Part shown: one piece after another, positions 1 to 11,623 of the stretch | Position numbering within the stretch: the first letter of the stretch is position 1 | Layout of the letters: every line of letters begins with the position of its first letter | Translations under genes and position numbers: made by a program | The notes under the pieces: generated by a model | The model's database searches: none | Told to the model about the DNA's origin: nothing | What the model saw: the letters and a program-made list of their open reading frames with translations, nothing else | Origin: Amphibalanus amphitrite | Taxonomy: Eukaryota; Arthropoda; Thecostraca; Balanomorpha; Balanidae | DNA length: 64,000 bases | Direction: 5' to 3' | NCBI RefSeq assembly: GCF_019059575.1 | Contig: NW_024883495.1 | Location: 1 to 64,000, forward strand

Positions 1-325
1 ATGACGTCAATGGACTTAAAGTAAAAAAATACAAAAGACGAGATAATTTCAAAATTTGAGTTGCAATTTTTGTCCCTCAACTTTCAACCTACCCCATCAA
101 CTTTTCAAACGTTCCCGGGTCACCACTGCCCATCGTGCAATTCCAATGCTATGGCAAAGTTTTATCTGAAAGTTTAAACGTGCCCGATAGACTGGACGCG
201 GTCCCCTCCGTCCACTCACGCTCTCTGGTCTCTGTACGGTCATCGCTGACTGGTCCAGCATCCAACGCGCTGGGTTTATAGAAATTTGGTTAAAAGAAAT
301 GAACATATTTTAATGAACGAATCCA
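1..325. other. AT-rich intergenic sequence, no gene seen
   Basis: There is no open reading frame with exon-like codon use, splice sites or recognisable protein. A TGACGTCA word starts at base 2, as in several of the mobile elements further on. I see nothing else to annotate. Confidence 0.6.
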
Positions 326-1331
326 TTAACCGCGCACCGACGGGGGGGGCGGATATCCGCCCCCCTGAGGTTTTTCGCGGATAGCGGGAAAACCGCGGCG
401 CGTAGCGCCGCGAAATTGGTATGACTATTCTCATCAATTTTACACATGGTGTGCAAGTTTGAACCTCCTAACTTTTAGGTCAGGTCACCAGGTCACTTTG
501 AATGACCCAACCTCAAGTCACTTTTTTGCAACTTTGTCACCGTGCCAGAGCTACAGCAGATGTCGGAGGCCTTTGAAAGTCGCAGGATGTTATTAGGTCA
601 TTAGTAGCTACAATTTGTATATCTCGGAATTTTGATGTCGGTGACCTAAGGTCAGGTCCATTTCGCGACCTCCCCATTATAAGTCAATGGGGGAAAAATC
701 AACTCCCTGTTTTTACCACTAAAACGGGTCGGAATGGCCCCATATACCATACATGACTTCACATACGATCAACTTTCACTACCTTGAGGTCTGTTTTGCT
801 GTTGGGCAGCTGTAAGGTCATGTGACGTCATCAAAGGTCACCAAAGGTTTTTTGCCAATAACTCCTTACAGCAACAAGATACAGCCGCGCGGATGGTCTC
901 ATTGTGTTCAGCTCGTCAAGACGCATCGAATGATATACATGATGACCTCGAGGTCACGTGACCTGAGGTCAACCTTTGACCTTGACCTTTCGAGGTCAAC
1001 ATATATATCATTCGATGCGGATTGACGAGAGGATCACGATGATGCCCTTAGTTTGTTCCTATCTTGACTACTTCGAAAGTTATTCGAGAAAAACCCTCTC
1101 CATATCTAGCGCCGCCATTTTGACTTTTTCGACCCCTGTGACGTCATCTTTGACCTGACCTGAAAATGACCTTTGTAAAAATTGTAGACCTTGTCCGTGC
1201 GTATCCGATGCCGTTTACCGCTTGTCGCTATCTTGCTTCGTTCTCGAGATCTCAGGGGGGGGGGCGGTCATCCGCCCCCCCCCCCCCGTCGGTACTAAGT
1301 TGGCGCAGACCCCCGTCGGTGCGCGGGTTAA
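326..1331. mobile_element. piggyBac-like MITE, copy P1 (about 1.0 kb)
   Basis: The element is bounded by TTAA on both sides (326-329 and 1328-1331). The left end reads TTAACCGCGCACCGACGGGG and the reverse complement of the right end reads TTAACCCGCGCACCGACGGGG, so the ends are inverted repeats. TTAA target sites and CCC-starting termini are hallmarks of the piggyBac superfamily. G-run/C-run hairpins lie at 342-365 (GGCGGATATCCGCC core) and 1255-1287. On the right, about 17 bp separates the outer repeat from a second CCGACGGGGG copy; the left end has no such spacer. There is no transposase reading frame, so the element is non-autonomous. The interior is dense in AGGTCA/TGACCT words and has TGACGTCA near 824 and 1140 and a GGTCACGTGACC palindrome near 952. 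Confidence 0.8.
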
Positions 1332-2129
1332 GTAATAAAATGAAAATTATTAACAGGTTATTACCACATGCCGAGGTATCCCTTTAACATTAGCACGTGC
1401 ATTTGGGAAATGGCTTCGGCCCGCCTCGGCTAATGTTGAAGGTATTTGGGAAACGATTCGGCCCTAGGGCTTTTTGATTTTCCCAGACAAAATTTTACTG
1501 AATATTCTGAGCGGAAGAACCAATTTCAAAGAAGATATTTACGGATTGTGTGTTCACTAACAGTAACAGCAAAAGTAAGTGACTGCGTGTTTACTTACTT
1601 TTGCTGTCAACGTAATTCAACTAAACAAGGTTATCGTTCCAATGCCAATGTATTTATTGCTGCAGAACATGGTCGGAAATCGGAATAATAATTATTTCTA
1701 CATAATGCACGCAAAAAACGATCAATTTAAATGCGTGAAGCATCTTAACGTGCCACAATGAAACATTTGATATTGTTCCAGCCTTGGTTCCAGCTGGGAT
1801 CCAAGACGCGTTTGATTCAGCGTTTCGCCCAATTTTCAGTTTTCCTCACGGTTTCCTCACTCCTGCTGGACTCCATATCTTTATTCTAACTTCTGGCGCT
1901 TCACCATCTTCATCCTCAGCTTTTTCAAACCCTAAATAAGGGGGAAGTAGGAATTTCATCTTTCATACTCAACGCAGCCCAATAATGAAAAACACAAAAA
2001 ATAATCACGGTGACTATAAATATGAACATAGTACTGATATAATATTAACACAATATTAAGATTAAAGTGTAAAATATCAAATGAATATGATCTATTAACT
2101 GTTGCGCCGGTACGGCATGTGGTAAATCT
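1332..2129. other. AT-rich intergenic sequence with one hairpin
   Basis: No gene is supported. The one clear structure is a perfect 14-nt inverted repeat, CAGCAAAAGTAAGT (1567-1580) against its complement (1593-1606), with a 12-nt loop. A short degenerate direct repeat around ATTTGGGAAA...TTCGGCCC lies at about 1400-1470. Confidence 0.5.
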
Positions 2130-2266
2130 CTTCCCAACCTTGGGCTGTGAAAATGCAGTTTTATTCACCTCGGTTTTTGGCTACGGACCTCGTGCCTACC
2201 GGCACTCGGTCCTCCGCACAAAAACCTCGGTGAATAAAACGCATTTTCCCAGCCCGGGTCGGGAAT
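2130..2266. repeat. Small foldback (hairpin) element
   Basis: About 137 bp folds almost end to end on itself. The left arm, containing TTTTATTCACCTCGGTTTTT, is matched by an inverted copy in the right arm, and the centre (CCTCGTGCC...GGCACTCGG) is also palindromic. No target duplication is obvious. It looks like a palindromic MITE; no protein is encoded. Confidence 0.6.
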
Positions 2267-2414
2267 ATATATTATTACATGTGGGAGCACTGGCGCTGGA
2301 ACTTTCTCAATGTTGGAGCCGGGCTCGAGGCAGTTTGAACTCATTTCTTTCCATGCAACGCCATAGGGTAAATTACGAGCGAGCGGTGTCTTATGGTTTT
2401 TTAGATACCTATAT

Positions 2415-2955
2415 GACTTTTTACTTTTGACTTTTTCTTATTTGACGTTTTCCATTTGATTTTTATCATTTTGACTTTTTTGCCGTTTTTTCACTTTTTG
2501 TCTTTTGACTTTTCGCGTTTTTTGACTTTTTGCCATTTGACTTTTTGCTTTTGACTTTTTGCGTTTTTGACTTTTCGCCATTTTGACTTTTTGCCATTTG
2601 ACTTTTTTGCTTTTGACTTTTTTCGTTTTTGACTTTTCGCCATTTTGACTTTTTGCCATTTGACTTTTTGCTTTTGACTTTTTGCGTTTTTGACTTTTTG
2701 CCATTTTGACTTTTCGCCATTTGACTTTTTGCTTTTGACTTTTTGCGTTTTTGACTTTTCGCCATTTTGACTTTTTGCCATTTGACTTTTTGCATTTTTG
2801 ACTTTTGGACGTTTTGACTTTTTGCCATTTGACTTTTTGTCTTTTGACTTTAATCCGTTTTGACTTTTATCCATTTGACTTTTTTCCATTTGACTTTTAT
2901 CCATTTTGACTTTTTGCATTTGACTTTTTGTCTTTTGACATTTTGTCTTTTGACT
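2415..2955. repeat. TTTTGAC/TTTTTGCC minisatellite
   Basis: About 540 bp of degenerate tandem repeat built from TTTTTGCCATTTGAC and TTTTTGCTTTTGAC words, with a rough unit of 20-22 nt. One strand is almost pure T/G/C. On the minus strand all three frames read as Lys/Ser/Gln-rich chains because of the repeat, so these are not genes. Confidence 0.85.
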
Positions 2956-2961
2956 TTTTGT

Positions 2962-4790
2962 CCTGGAATCAGTGCATTCATATATTGAATCGCGGCACGA
3001 TATTCGCCATATTGCAGCCATTTCGTCACAGTGCAGGTTTAAAGTGACACAGGTTCAGGCATATTAGACATATCGCACATTATTCGTCAGATCGTTTCAA
3101 TTTCGGGGTCCCGCATGTAATTTAGGCACTGTTCAGTAAGACGGCATTGCATAAATAAATAATAACTATTTTTATTTGACATTTCACGCTACCTGAGCCT
3201 CCAATGACACTCGTAGTCAGTCAGCAACGCAAAAAAGTCAAGTAGCCAGCTGCACTGCTCTGGATGCAAGAGGTAAAGGGTATTTAATGTTTCATCTGGG
3301 TGTCTTAGCTTCAATCATATAAGACATAGTGCACATAATTCGTCGGGTGCTTTTATATTCGGCATGAGCAATATTTTTTCGGCTTTGTTCAATCAAATTC
3401 GCCATGATGCTGAAAGGCGATAACAAGAATCCATAGCATTTCTGATCTTTTTGAACCAGCAACGAAGTTATGCACCCGATTCAGAAGCCCTGAATGCCAC
3501 GTGACCGCCACTTGACCGTGTCACCGAGTTCTTAGAGCGAGACTAATGATAAGTTAATTCCTGAGAGCTGAAACTGCATTTGAGCAGGTTTTTGAACAAG
3601 ATTCACGCTACTCTTGACAGACAGATGGGGGCTTTCAAAAATATTTTCCCAATCTAGCAGCGAATTCACTTGAACATCGCCTAAATCGCTTTGCTGGACG
3701 CCGACTATCAGGCCACATGACGAAACCGTGCACGATGACGAAATTGAACCTACGGCTCACTGAATTTGAGCGCACCATCCTCTAAATTGATTGTTCTTCT
3801 TTTGAAACGTGTGCACTATTACCGAATATCATGCACTTGGCCGAACTAGAGGTGCGCTATGCCGAACTGTCGAAATCGGTTGCGCTATTACTGAACTGTG
3901 TGCACTATTTCTATATTTGGCCGTAAAAAGGTGTAGCGCATTTCACGTTCACGTGACATCCCACATTCTTCATTAGGTCCATAGCTTTGCTGAGGGCTTA
4001 AGTTGCGTAGGAAGGTGAGATTTGCTTACATAATCGATTATTTATACCGTGCTGGATTTATTTGAACATTGCCGTAAGCACATGCCGTATGTCGAAATTA
4101 AATTAAAGGGACCCTCCCACCTTAACATTAGATTTGAGTTGAGATAGCCAAAATGGGGTCCCTGGCTCACAATTACCGGTTTCGGCACTCACAACATCGA
4201 GAAATGCCTTAAATCGGAAATATTGAATTTCAAAATTGCAGCATTTTGATTCAGAGGGGCTAATGCTTAGGAATACCCCTCTGAATGTGTGACGTCAGCG
4301 CAGATATCTAACGATTTTTAAATGTTTGACTAAAACGTTTTGTAGCACGCGGTGGTATATGCTATTTGCGCGCAACATCTGCCGCAAACGCCGCACTCCT
4401 AAAATAAAGTCGCTAGAAACAGCTGAGATCCCAAAAAAGTAAACAAAAGTAAAAGTCTAATATCTTGAAAACCGGTGAATATTTTTCGGTGAAATTTGGT
4501 AGATATTCGTTTTCGCTCTTTCTGAACCGAGCGACATCACTTTCATGCCAATTCATAAACTTTTTTGAAGGTGGGAGGGTCCCTTTAACCTGACGAATTA
4601 TTATTTGCACTAAGTCCAATATGTCTGAACCTGGGCCACTTTTAACTACACTATGACGGAGTGGGGTGCACAATGACGAATATCGTGCCGCGATTCAATA
4701 TATGAAGGCACTATGCCGAACCGTCGAAATCACCTGCACTATTTTTGAAATGTGTGCACTTCCGCCTAAATTGGGCGTAAAAAGGTGTAG
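2962..4790. repeat. Degenerate composite element with inverted ends and internal repeats
   Basis: The segment at about 2965-3088 (containing TTGAATCGCGGCACGATATT) returns inverted at about 4589-4720. A block at about 3850-3939 is repeated directly at about 4706-4790; both share CTATGCCGAAC, GTCGAAATC, GTGTGCACT and end in GTAAAAAGGTGTAG. This is the outline of an old transposon with long inverted arms. A younger 486-bp MITE sits inside the right part. No transposase frame was seen. The word TAAAAAGGTGTAG also occurs in the element at 9382-9979. Confidence 0.55.
4103..4588. mobile_element. TTAA MITE, family M2, copy a (486 bp)
   Basis: The ends are TTAAAGGGACCCTCCCACC and its inverted complement, with TTAA as the presumed target duplication (4103-4106, 4585-4588). 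A near-identical copy of exactly the same length lies at 43017-43502 in the opposite orientation, differing at only a handful of bases in the parts compared, so the family has moved recently. The element is nested inside an older repeat. No functional reading frame is present; the short minus-strand frame over it occurs in both copies only because the DNA is duplicated. Confidence 0.85.
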
Positions 4791-5577
4791 ATGATGTCAT
4801 TACTCATTAGTCATTGTGCTCTGAAAATAATCAATATTTTCTTGAATGCAAAATTTCAGTCATATAGCTTGCTGTTTGCAGACTGCACATGTCTACTGTA
4901 GTATGCATTCTTTGTGTTCTAGCATGACAAATTTACAATCTGCATTAATTGCAAGTTGCAACATAGGTATGCTGGAGTACTCAGTCACTGCAGTCAATTG
5001 CCAGGGCACCTCATATGGCTCGTACATGGCACCCCTTCACGGCTCACGCTGGCCGGCCGGGCTCACCACCGACCCCCACGCTCGTGTCCGATCAATTTCA
5101 TATTTGCTTGCCTGTTTTGTTTTTGCCAGATCTTGCTATTAGCCACCTGTCAGGGCCCAATCTCACCAAGTGCGGTAAACCCATTTTGCGGTAAACTACC
5201 CCGCAGTCGATTAAGCTGGCAGCATGTTTGAACAATTATCATCAAACTGCGCTCGGGCCACCAGAGCTCTCAAATCGTTATGAGGCATCATCCAAGAACC
5301 TTGGTGATGACTTAATTAAGTTATGGCACTTTCACACAATGTCTGCTAAACGAAAATACGACATTTGGTTGTGAAAACTAGCAAAACTCGTTTGCCGTCC
5401 TCGGAAAACGAAATTGTTTCCCGTCCGTGACGTTTTTTCTCGCACTCTGATTGTGCTGCACAGTCAGCGATGTTTTATATCAATGGTGGGGATATTCCAT
5501 TGTCAAGCGCATGCTTGTTTGCAGCGAGTGGCGAGGTTTACGCTCTAGGCTAACCGCTTTGCCTGGTTTATTTCCAG
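4791..5577. other. Intergenic or 5' intron sequence upstream of the export-adaptor gene
   Basis: The next gene needs an upstream exon that ends with one base of the first Asp codon. I looked here for a short exon carrying the start of a UAP56-binding motif and found none that is convincing. The sequence is mixed AT/GC with no repeat structure of note. Confidence 0.4.
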
Positions 5578-8500
5578 ATGACTTCATCAAGGCGAACCGC
5601 GGGATGTTTCGGCGCGGCCGCGGCGGTGGCGGAGCCGGACGTGGATCAACTTCAACCAGAGGTATGTTACCATCCCGCCATTCCCCTCTGCTTGTCCCTC
5701 TGTACGTGTACTGCAATTCTAATAAAAGGTTCCAGAGATATGTTTCTCGTGAATACAGTTACCTAATCGGCTAATAGTGCTATTATGTCTAATATTCTTC
5801 TTAGATCTCAAACATCACGCAGACTGTGTAGCAAGGTGTTTCATTTACACGGTGATGCGATTCCACTTTCAATTTTACTAATGAGGTCATCTCAAGGAAA
5901 AAGTGAGCACGTGGGTGAGGACCGCTGCCGAAACAGGTTAGCTGCTCCACTTCGGACTGATAGCAATCTACCCAGACGCTGTGCAAATCCAATCCCTCTA
6001 TTATATCTCTGTCTACTGGCTACAATAATTTAGCCTGGGGTGCGGAGCCGGAGCCGGAGCTGGAGCCGGCATATTTTGCCCGGAGCCGGAACCGGAGCCG
6101 TGAAACAATAGTTACCTATAGCCCGAAGCCGGAGCCGTCAAAGAAGGGGGCGACTCCGGCTCTTTTTTAAGGAAAAAATTATTGACCTAGTTCGGTTTGA
6201 CTAGGCACTAAAACATGTGATATTCAAAATATGAAAATAGCCTTGTTATGCAAATACAGAATTAACCCTCGCCCGTATAGGGGGGGGGGGGGTCGAACGG
6301 ACCCCCCCCCCCCCTCGGTTTTTCGCGAATAACTCGCGTAAAAAGCGGCCGATCGCGACGAAACTTTCAGCACCCTCGCGTTAATCAATTTTACACCTAC
6401 CCTGAAATTTTCATGACCCTGACCCTAATGACCTTTGACCTGTGACCTACTTTTCGAGACCATGTTTGGCCGGAATCGCGATTCGGCGTATGTCTGCTCG
6501 CATTAGCCGCGCGTTTGCAGTCTTTTCGTGGTTTTAAGCGTTCAAACATGGGATATGATGCTGCTCCCATGCATTAGGGTGGGTGTCAAGTCAAGGTCAC
6601 CGGAAGGTCAGGTCAGGTCACTGACCTTTGATGACCTCGGTTCACTTTTTCGAGTTTTACACGTTTCTAGGCCAGTTTTTGGAGCTGAATTCGAATTTAG
6701 CAACCATATGAACATTTACGAAGTAGTTTTGGCACCTTCGTAACATGTTACGAAGCTGTCAGAGGTGGTTGCCACCTACTACGAATACCCTTACTGGTTG
6801 ACCTGACCTGACCTGACCCGACTTGGCCTAAATGCATGAAGACATCATCTGTGATCATAACTAACATGATATTCGTGATCAGCACCCCGAAAACCCCATA
6901 ATAGCCACGCTTTACGACTTTCTAACAGGTCCCGATTTTCCCGACTTTTGGGTCATTGACCTGACCTGGAAGGTCAACCGATGACCTAGGGCCTTAAAAT
7001 TGGGATCATCGGCTTCCTCTCGTCACGGGCAACACGCTCGCTTTTTCCGCGAAGCTCTAGCTCGATCTGGGGCGAAACGGCAAGGGGGGGGGGGTCCAAC
7101 GGACCCCCCCCCCCCCCTTATACGTTCGCGGCTGGAAAAACACCAATACGGGCGAGGGTTAACGTGCACCAATCCCATCGTCTTTTTTCTTCCACCCGTA
7201 TTTAATTGCATACTGCATAGGGGATGTACAGTCTGTCTTAAAAGTACCGCGCTAAGTGACGGTGGATCCATCAAGCCTGGCTGAGGAAGGGCCTACAAAA
7301 TTTGAGTCACCGAAGCAACTCACATCCTCGTCCATTCCCAAGGTCAATTGGTTCGGTGTCTTTCAAATTATAGCAGGCCCTACCTCAGTCAGGCTTGATG
7401 GATCCACCGTCACTTTGCGCGGTACTATTAAGACAGACTGTACTGAGTATTGGAGCCGGAGCCGCCGGAACCGGACCATTTTACTCGGAGCCGGAGCCGG
7501 AGCGGGAGCCGATTTTTTCTCCGGAGCCGGATCCGGAGCCGTCAGAAATTTCCACGGCTCTGCATCCCTGATTTTAGCACATGCTAATTTTGTGATGTTT
7601 GCAATATTGTCAGCTCAAAAAGATATCTTGTTGTTTTATTCGGTATACCTATCGGGTATGCACTGCATTGCTCCCCAATAGATCAAGGGACTAGTTACAG
7701 ATCGGCAGCTGTGACACGCCCCAGTGCCACGCACGCAGCCCAGTCGGACTGACGCCGGCTTCCCGAACCAGTTTGTAGATCTTCGTGCTTCGAACCCAAC
7801 GCTCCATCGAGCAGACACACGTGGATTTTGTGGCGCCGGCGTATCATTGATGCGTAACACATCGACAAACGTTGTGGTGTGTTCACTACTTCCGATGGCC
7901 ATTCGTCATTCGGGATTGTGTTTACGAGTATATAACACAACACAGACTGACAGAGCCATGAGCATAAGATTCAATACAAATATAGTAAAACATGAGACTT
8001 AGCAAGCTTTGCTTCCCGACGGACAACGGGATTTCTTATCGGTCAAAAAAAAAAATGCGTAATGTCTCTGACTGGTCCTGCCCTACCTCGAGCATATAAT
8101 GCCACGAAATAGTTTGATACGTTCGTCAGGCTTCCTTTGAAGAGAAAAATGGCAAAGAAAAATAACTAACCCGTGAGACCAGTAGCTGACCAATAGATTG
8201 TTAGCTGCCATCGTGTCCACCCGTCACCAACATCTGTCTGCCTCCTGCAGGTGGCCGGGGCCGCGGTCGGGGTCAGAGCCGCGGCCGGGGCACCTCCCGC
8301 GGCCGCTCGACATCGCGCGGCGCCTCGCGCGGCTCGGCTCGCGGCGGCCGCGGCAGCTGGCGCGAGGCGTCGCGGGACGGCCGGGCGGCGAGCACGCAGC
8401 GCGGGCGGGGGCGCGGCCGCGGCGCCGGCCGCGGTCAGCGCGGCGCCGCGCGCTCCACCAGCCGTGCCTCCTTCGGCCAGAAGTGGCGGGCGGCCAGCGC

Positions 8501-11500
8501 GCGCATGGGCAGTCACCTGGAGTCGGCCAAACCAACCGCCTCACCGCTCAAACGCAAACAGGTCAGAGCTCAGGTTCGGCCGCGCCGGCCGGCCAGAGCT
8601 GTCATTACGTTGCCATGTTTGAGTTTCGTTGAAATGCGGTAGGGGTAACAAAACAATAGTGGTTGATGCTAGGATCGGTATCGGAAATTTACTTTTCTTT
8701 TGAGTGATATGGCACACCGGCACCCTTCTTTCACTAGAATATGCACGTTGTGTCTCCCATGTTTGTCCCAAAGTCATTCACATTCCCCAAGTCAGCATGC
8801 TTACCTCTTCTCTTCTGGTTGCTCTGTAGTCTGCATTTCTCACACTTGTGAGAGAATAACCGCTTGAATTTTGTTCGGGGCTCTGATATGTAACCCTGTG
8901 TGATGTGTGCTGTTAATGTGTAGCTGCACGATGCCGGGTGTCTCCCTTTTGATGACTATGCTCCAAACCCAGTGTTACTCTCCTCAGCTTCCGAAGACTG
9001 CAGCGCACGACGGACTGGGCCTTCCCTTGAAAATACCGGCCACACTTCCGCGCGTGCACCGTAACCTAATCCGGACCACTTTTGATGCCCTACAGGTGAT
9101 GCGTCCCCTCACTAATGGAATGGTTTTATATAGCACAGGTGGTTGAATATAATGTAGTTTGGCTGATGTCTTGTCTACCTTAGCACGGAAATGCTTACTC
9201 ACGATACCCGAAAATAAGGCGTCTACGTTCGTTTATCATCCATGTTATTCCATCCGCTGTGTCTTTGGTGCTAGGCTAGTCTTTGTAAATAAGAACACCT
9301 TCCTTGCGCCTTCTAATCGCTATAACATACTGTCTCACTTATGGATAACTTATTAAATAAGCTGTCGGCATGGATGAAGTATTCCTGGATAGGTCACTCC
9401 CTATTCCCCAACACTAGCGCCTGCGACCAAGCGGCCGCCGTGGTGGCGGAGCGCCGAAACATCGGTAGATAGTGCACCGGCGGCCGCCGCCGTTTGGGTC
9501 CATGCTGTAGACGCGCTAGCACAGGGCAAAATTAGCGAGCTTTAGCTCGGAAAATACGATTTTAGACACTTTCAACATGTTTCTACAGCATTTTAGGCGC
9601 GATTTCAAAAAGTCAAAGACCAAATTCAAAACGTTCACGTGCATTTTGAACGTAAACTTTTTGAATTTGGCCTTTAACTTTTTGAAATTGCGCCTAAAAA
9701 GGTGTAGTCCTTTCTCATAGTTGGTAAGGCTCCATTTAACACACGGCACCATTATTAGGAGCCCAAAAACTGGGCCGACATTCCTGACTTGTCAGTGCAA
9801 ATTGTCGCCAACTACCATTGCTCCTCAGCAATCACACAAGTCCTTTTTGATGAATAAATATGTAAATGTTAACTTTTTGCATGTTTTCGCCCGTAGGACG
9901 CAATACTAAAATGGCGCCGGTGCCCTATCTGCCGTGAAATTGGGTGGTCGGAAAATCGGCGGAGTGTCCTATCCAGGAACACCTAATCCATGCTGTCGGT
10001 TAAATCATTAACAATGTGAGCAAAATGCCAGTTGATACAGTTTCATCCACTTATAGCCTCGACTGAGGAGCATTGTTGTGTCTGACCGTGGTACGATTCG
10101 TTCTCAGCTGGCTGTGAAAGCTGTGCGAGGCTCCAAGCTCGCCGGAAGGCTGGGCACTCCTGCTAAGGGCGCTAAGGTACAACACGCTCAGCCTTGACTG
10201 TCATGAATTAATGCTGATTTGGCTTCTTCCCACACCGCTTGCAATCAGCATGCTAAGGAAAAATGATAATTCGCTAGCTCAATAATAATTGACATAACTC
10301 TCGATTTCGCTGGCCGTGTACCCCGTTTGTTTTCCGTCGCGTCTCTCCTGGGCAACCATTAACTGTTGTGTTCAACAGCGGCTGACGACGCTAGCGCTGA
10401 AGAAGAAGCGACAGGCGCTGCAGCAGCTGACCACCAGCAGTAGACAGCTGAGTCGCATCGACGCCAGGGATCAGATCATCATGAAGCGACGCGGCCTGAC
10501 GGTGCGTAGGCTTATCGTGGTATCCGACATCCTGGCAAAATAAAGTTCAGTTCAGTTCGGTTCAGTATGTTTTGATAGCAAAGGACAGGAACAGCATCAG
10601 AGAAAATAATCGCGGATTGGCCAGCATTTCCTGGTTTGTTAAACTTATTCGATAAACACGAACTTTGGGTGCTTATTTTTGCTACATTGATGTACGTAGC
10701 TCTTTGCTCTCATTCAGTTGATGTAATCGATTTGCTTTTATCTCACGCTGCTCTGGTTTTCGAGTAGCCGTCCATAACCCGTCACCCCTGTCCACCAGAC
10801 TGTCTCGGCGGCCACGGCTCGGCGCGGTCGGGGCGCTGCCACACGGGGTGGCGCTCGGGGTGTTACCGCGCGGTTAGGGGCCCGCGGGGCCGCCGCCCGC
10901 CGGCCGGCGCCGCCCCAGCAGGGAGGCAGGATCCAGGTGTACCACGACGGGGTGCCGGCAGCGACCCCGGCGCGACTGCGGCGCCCGCTGAACCGCACCC
11001 GGCTGACGGGCAGCTCTGTGACTGCCCCGGCCGGCTCCAGTCTACTCACCGTCCAGTTCAAAAACGACATCGCCGTCCGACCGATGCGCACAGGTGGGTA
11101 GCCGCGACACGCGGTGGAACTGGAACGTAGTGTTGGATGTCGTATTGGGATTCGGAGGAAGACTTAGGAGTAATAAATGATATAGGTAGTTTGTAATTTT
11201 GTCGTTTCTTTCTGACTCTGTAACGTATCTACAAGGCCAGTGTGTACTTAGGATCCGGATGTTTTTATACTGTGCCACATTTCCATGCCAGGTGCTGGAA
11301 GTATTCCCCCTGTCCTCAAGTCGCTGACCTGCTGACCCACGCTCACAGCGCCGGTGATGGACGACGACGAGGACATGGACGACATGCTGCCACCGTCGCC
11401 GCCGCCGCTGCCCCCGCCGCCGCCGCCGTCCCGGACTCGTGGCGGCCTGGACCCGCGCATACAGCAGGAGATTGCCGCCATCCAGGCGCGGGGCCGCTCA

Positions 11501-11623
11501 CAGCACCAGGCGTCGGCCGAGGGCCGGCAAAGCGCCGGCGTGAGCAACTTCCGACCGACGGCAGCGACCAGCAGTCGGACGCTGAACGACCGCTTCACCG
11601 CCGACCGCCTCATCTACTCGTGA
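5578..11623 (+). CDS. FYTTD1: UAP56-interacting-factor-like mRNA export adaptor (5' end missing)
   Basis: Six exons join in phase: 5578-5661, 8251-8561, 10108-10176, 10379-10501, 10799-11093, 11349-11623, giving 385 visible residues and a TGA stop at 11621-11623. All introns are GT-AG. The first exon found starts DDFIKANRG, matching the end of the UAP56-binding motif of UIF and ALYREF (LDDIIKLN). A long RGRG/SRG-rich region follows (residues about 10-130), then KRRGLTV, a second RG-rich stretch, SLLTVQF, an acidic/proline run (DDDEDMDDM, then polyproline) and a C-terminal TLNDRF. The last three motifs occur in the same order in vertebrate UIF (RRGLKV, ILTV, TLNERF). Family knowledge: UIF binds the DEAD-box helicase UAP56 and RNA in the nucleus and hands mRNA to NXF1. 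The RG content also recalls CHTOP, the main alternative. Introns carry a piggyBac-like element, a mariner-like MITE and a 598-bp element. The start codon lies upstream and was not found. Confidence 0.6.
6037..6170. repeat. GGAGCC-rich repeat, copy 1
   Basis: A run of GGAGCC hexamers with variants (GGAGCTGGAGCC, GGAACCGGAGCC), interrupted by TTTTGCCCGG and ending in a T-run. A related block lies at 7446-7570 in the same intron, so this is a dispersed repeat family rather than coding sequence. Confidence 0.6.
6262..7162. mobile_element. piggyBac-like MITE, copy P2 (901 bp)
   Basis: It has TTAA at both ends (6262-6265, 7159-7162) and inverted termini TTAACCCTCGCCCGTAT. G-run/C-run hairpins lie at 6280-6314 (GGTCGAACGGACC) and 7084-7117 (GGTCCAACGGACC). 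The right end has a spacer of about 20 bp between the outer repeat and a second CGTATA copy; the left end does not. The interior has many TGACCT/AGGTCA words, including a perfect AGGTCA-C-TGACCT palindrome at 6615-6627. No transposase is encoded. The element lies in the first visible intron of the export-adaptor gene. Confidence 0.82.
7227..7442. mobile_element. mariner-like MITE with TA target duplication
   Basis: Long inverted repeats start CAGTCTGTCTTAA and run about 50 bp on each side, sharing GTGACGGTGGATCCATCAAG. TA dinucleotides flank both ends (7227-7228, 7441-7442), as expected for Tc1/mariner insertion. The body of 212 bp has no coding capacity. It sits in the same intron as P2. Confidence 0.7.
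7446..7570. repeat. GGAGCC-rich repeat, copy 2
   Basis: GGAGCC hexamers with TTTTACTCGGAGCC and CCGGATCCGGAGCC variants, related to the block at 6037-6170. The two blocks are separated by P2 and the mariner-like MITE, so they may once have been closer together. Confidence 0.55.
9382..9979. mobile_element. MITE-like element with TTCCTGGATAGG ends (598 bp)
   Basis: The termini TTCCTGGATAGGTCACTCC and the reverse complement of the right end (TTCCTGGATAGGACACTCC) match with one difference. A second, internal inverted repeat of about 50 bp per arm spans about 9591-9697, with TTTTAGGCGC arms around an ACGTTCACGTGC centre. No target duplication is clear and no protein is encoded. It lies in intron 2 of the export-adaptor gene. 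Confidence 0.6.

Noticed and set aside
2438-3021. Lys/Ser/Gln-rich open frames on the minus strand
   Set aside because: They are produced by the TTTTGAC minisatellite in all frames; no gene-like boundaries.
10540-10545. AATAAA-like signal after the exon ending 10501
   Set aside because: It lies in an intron whose flanking exons join in phase; premature polyadenylation is possible but unsupported.
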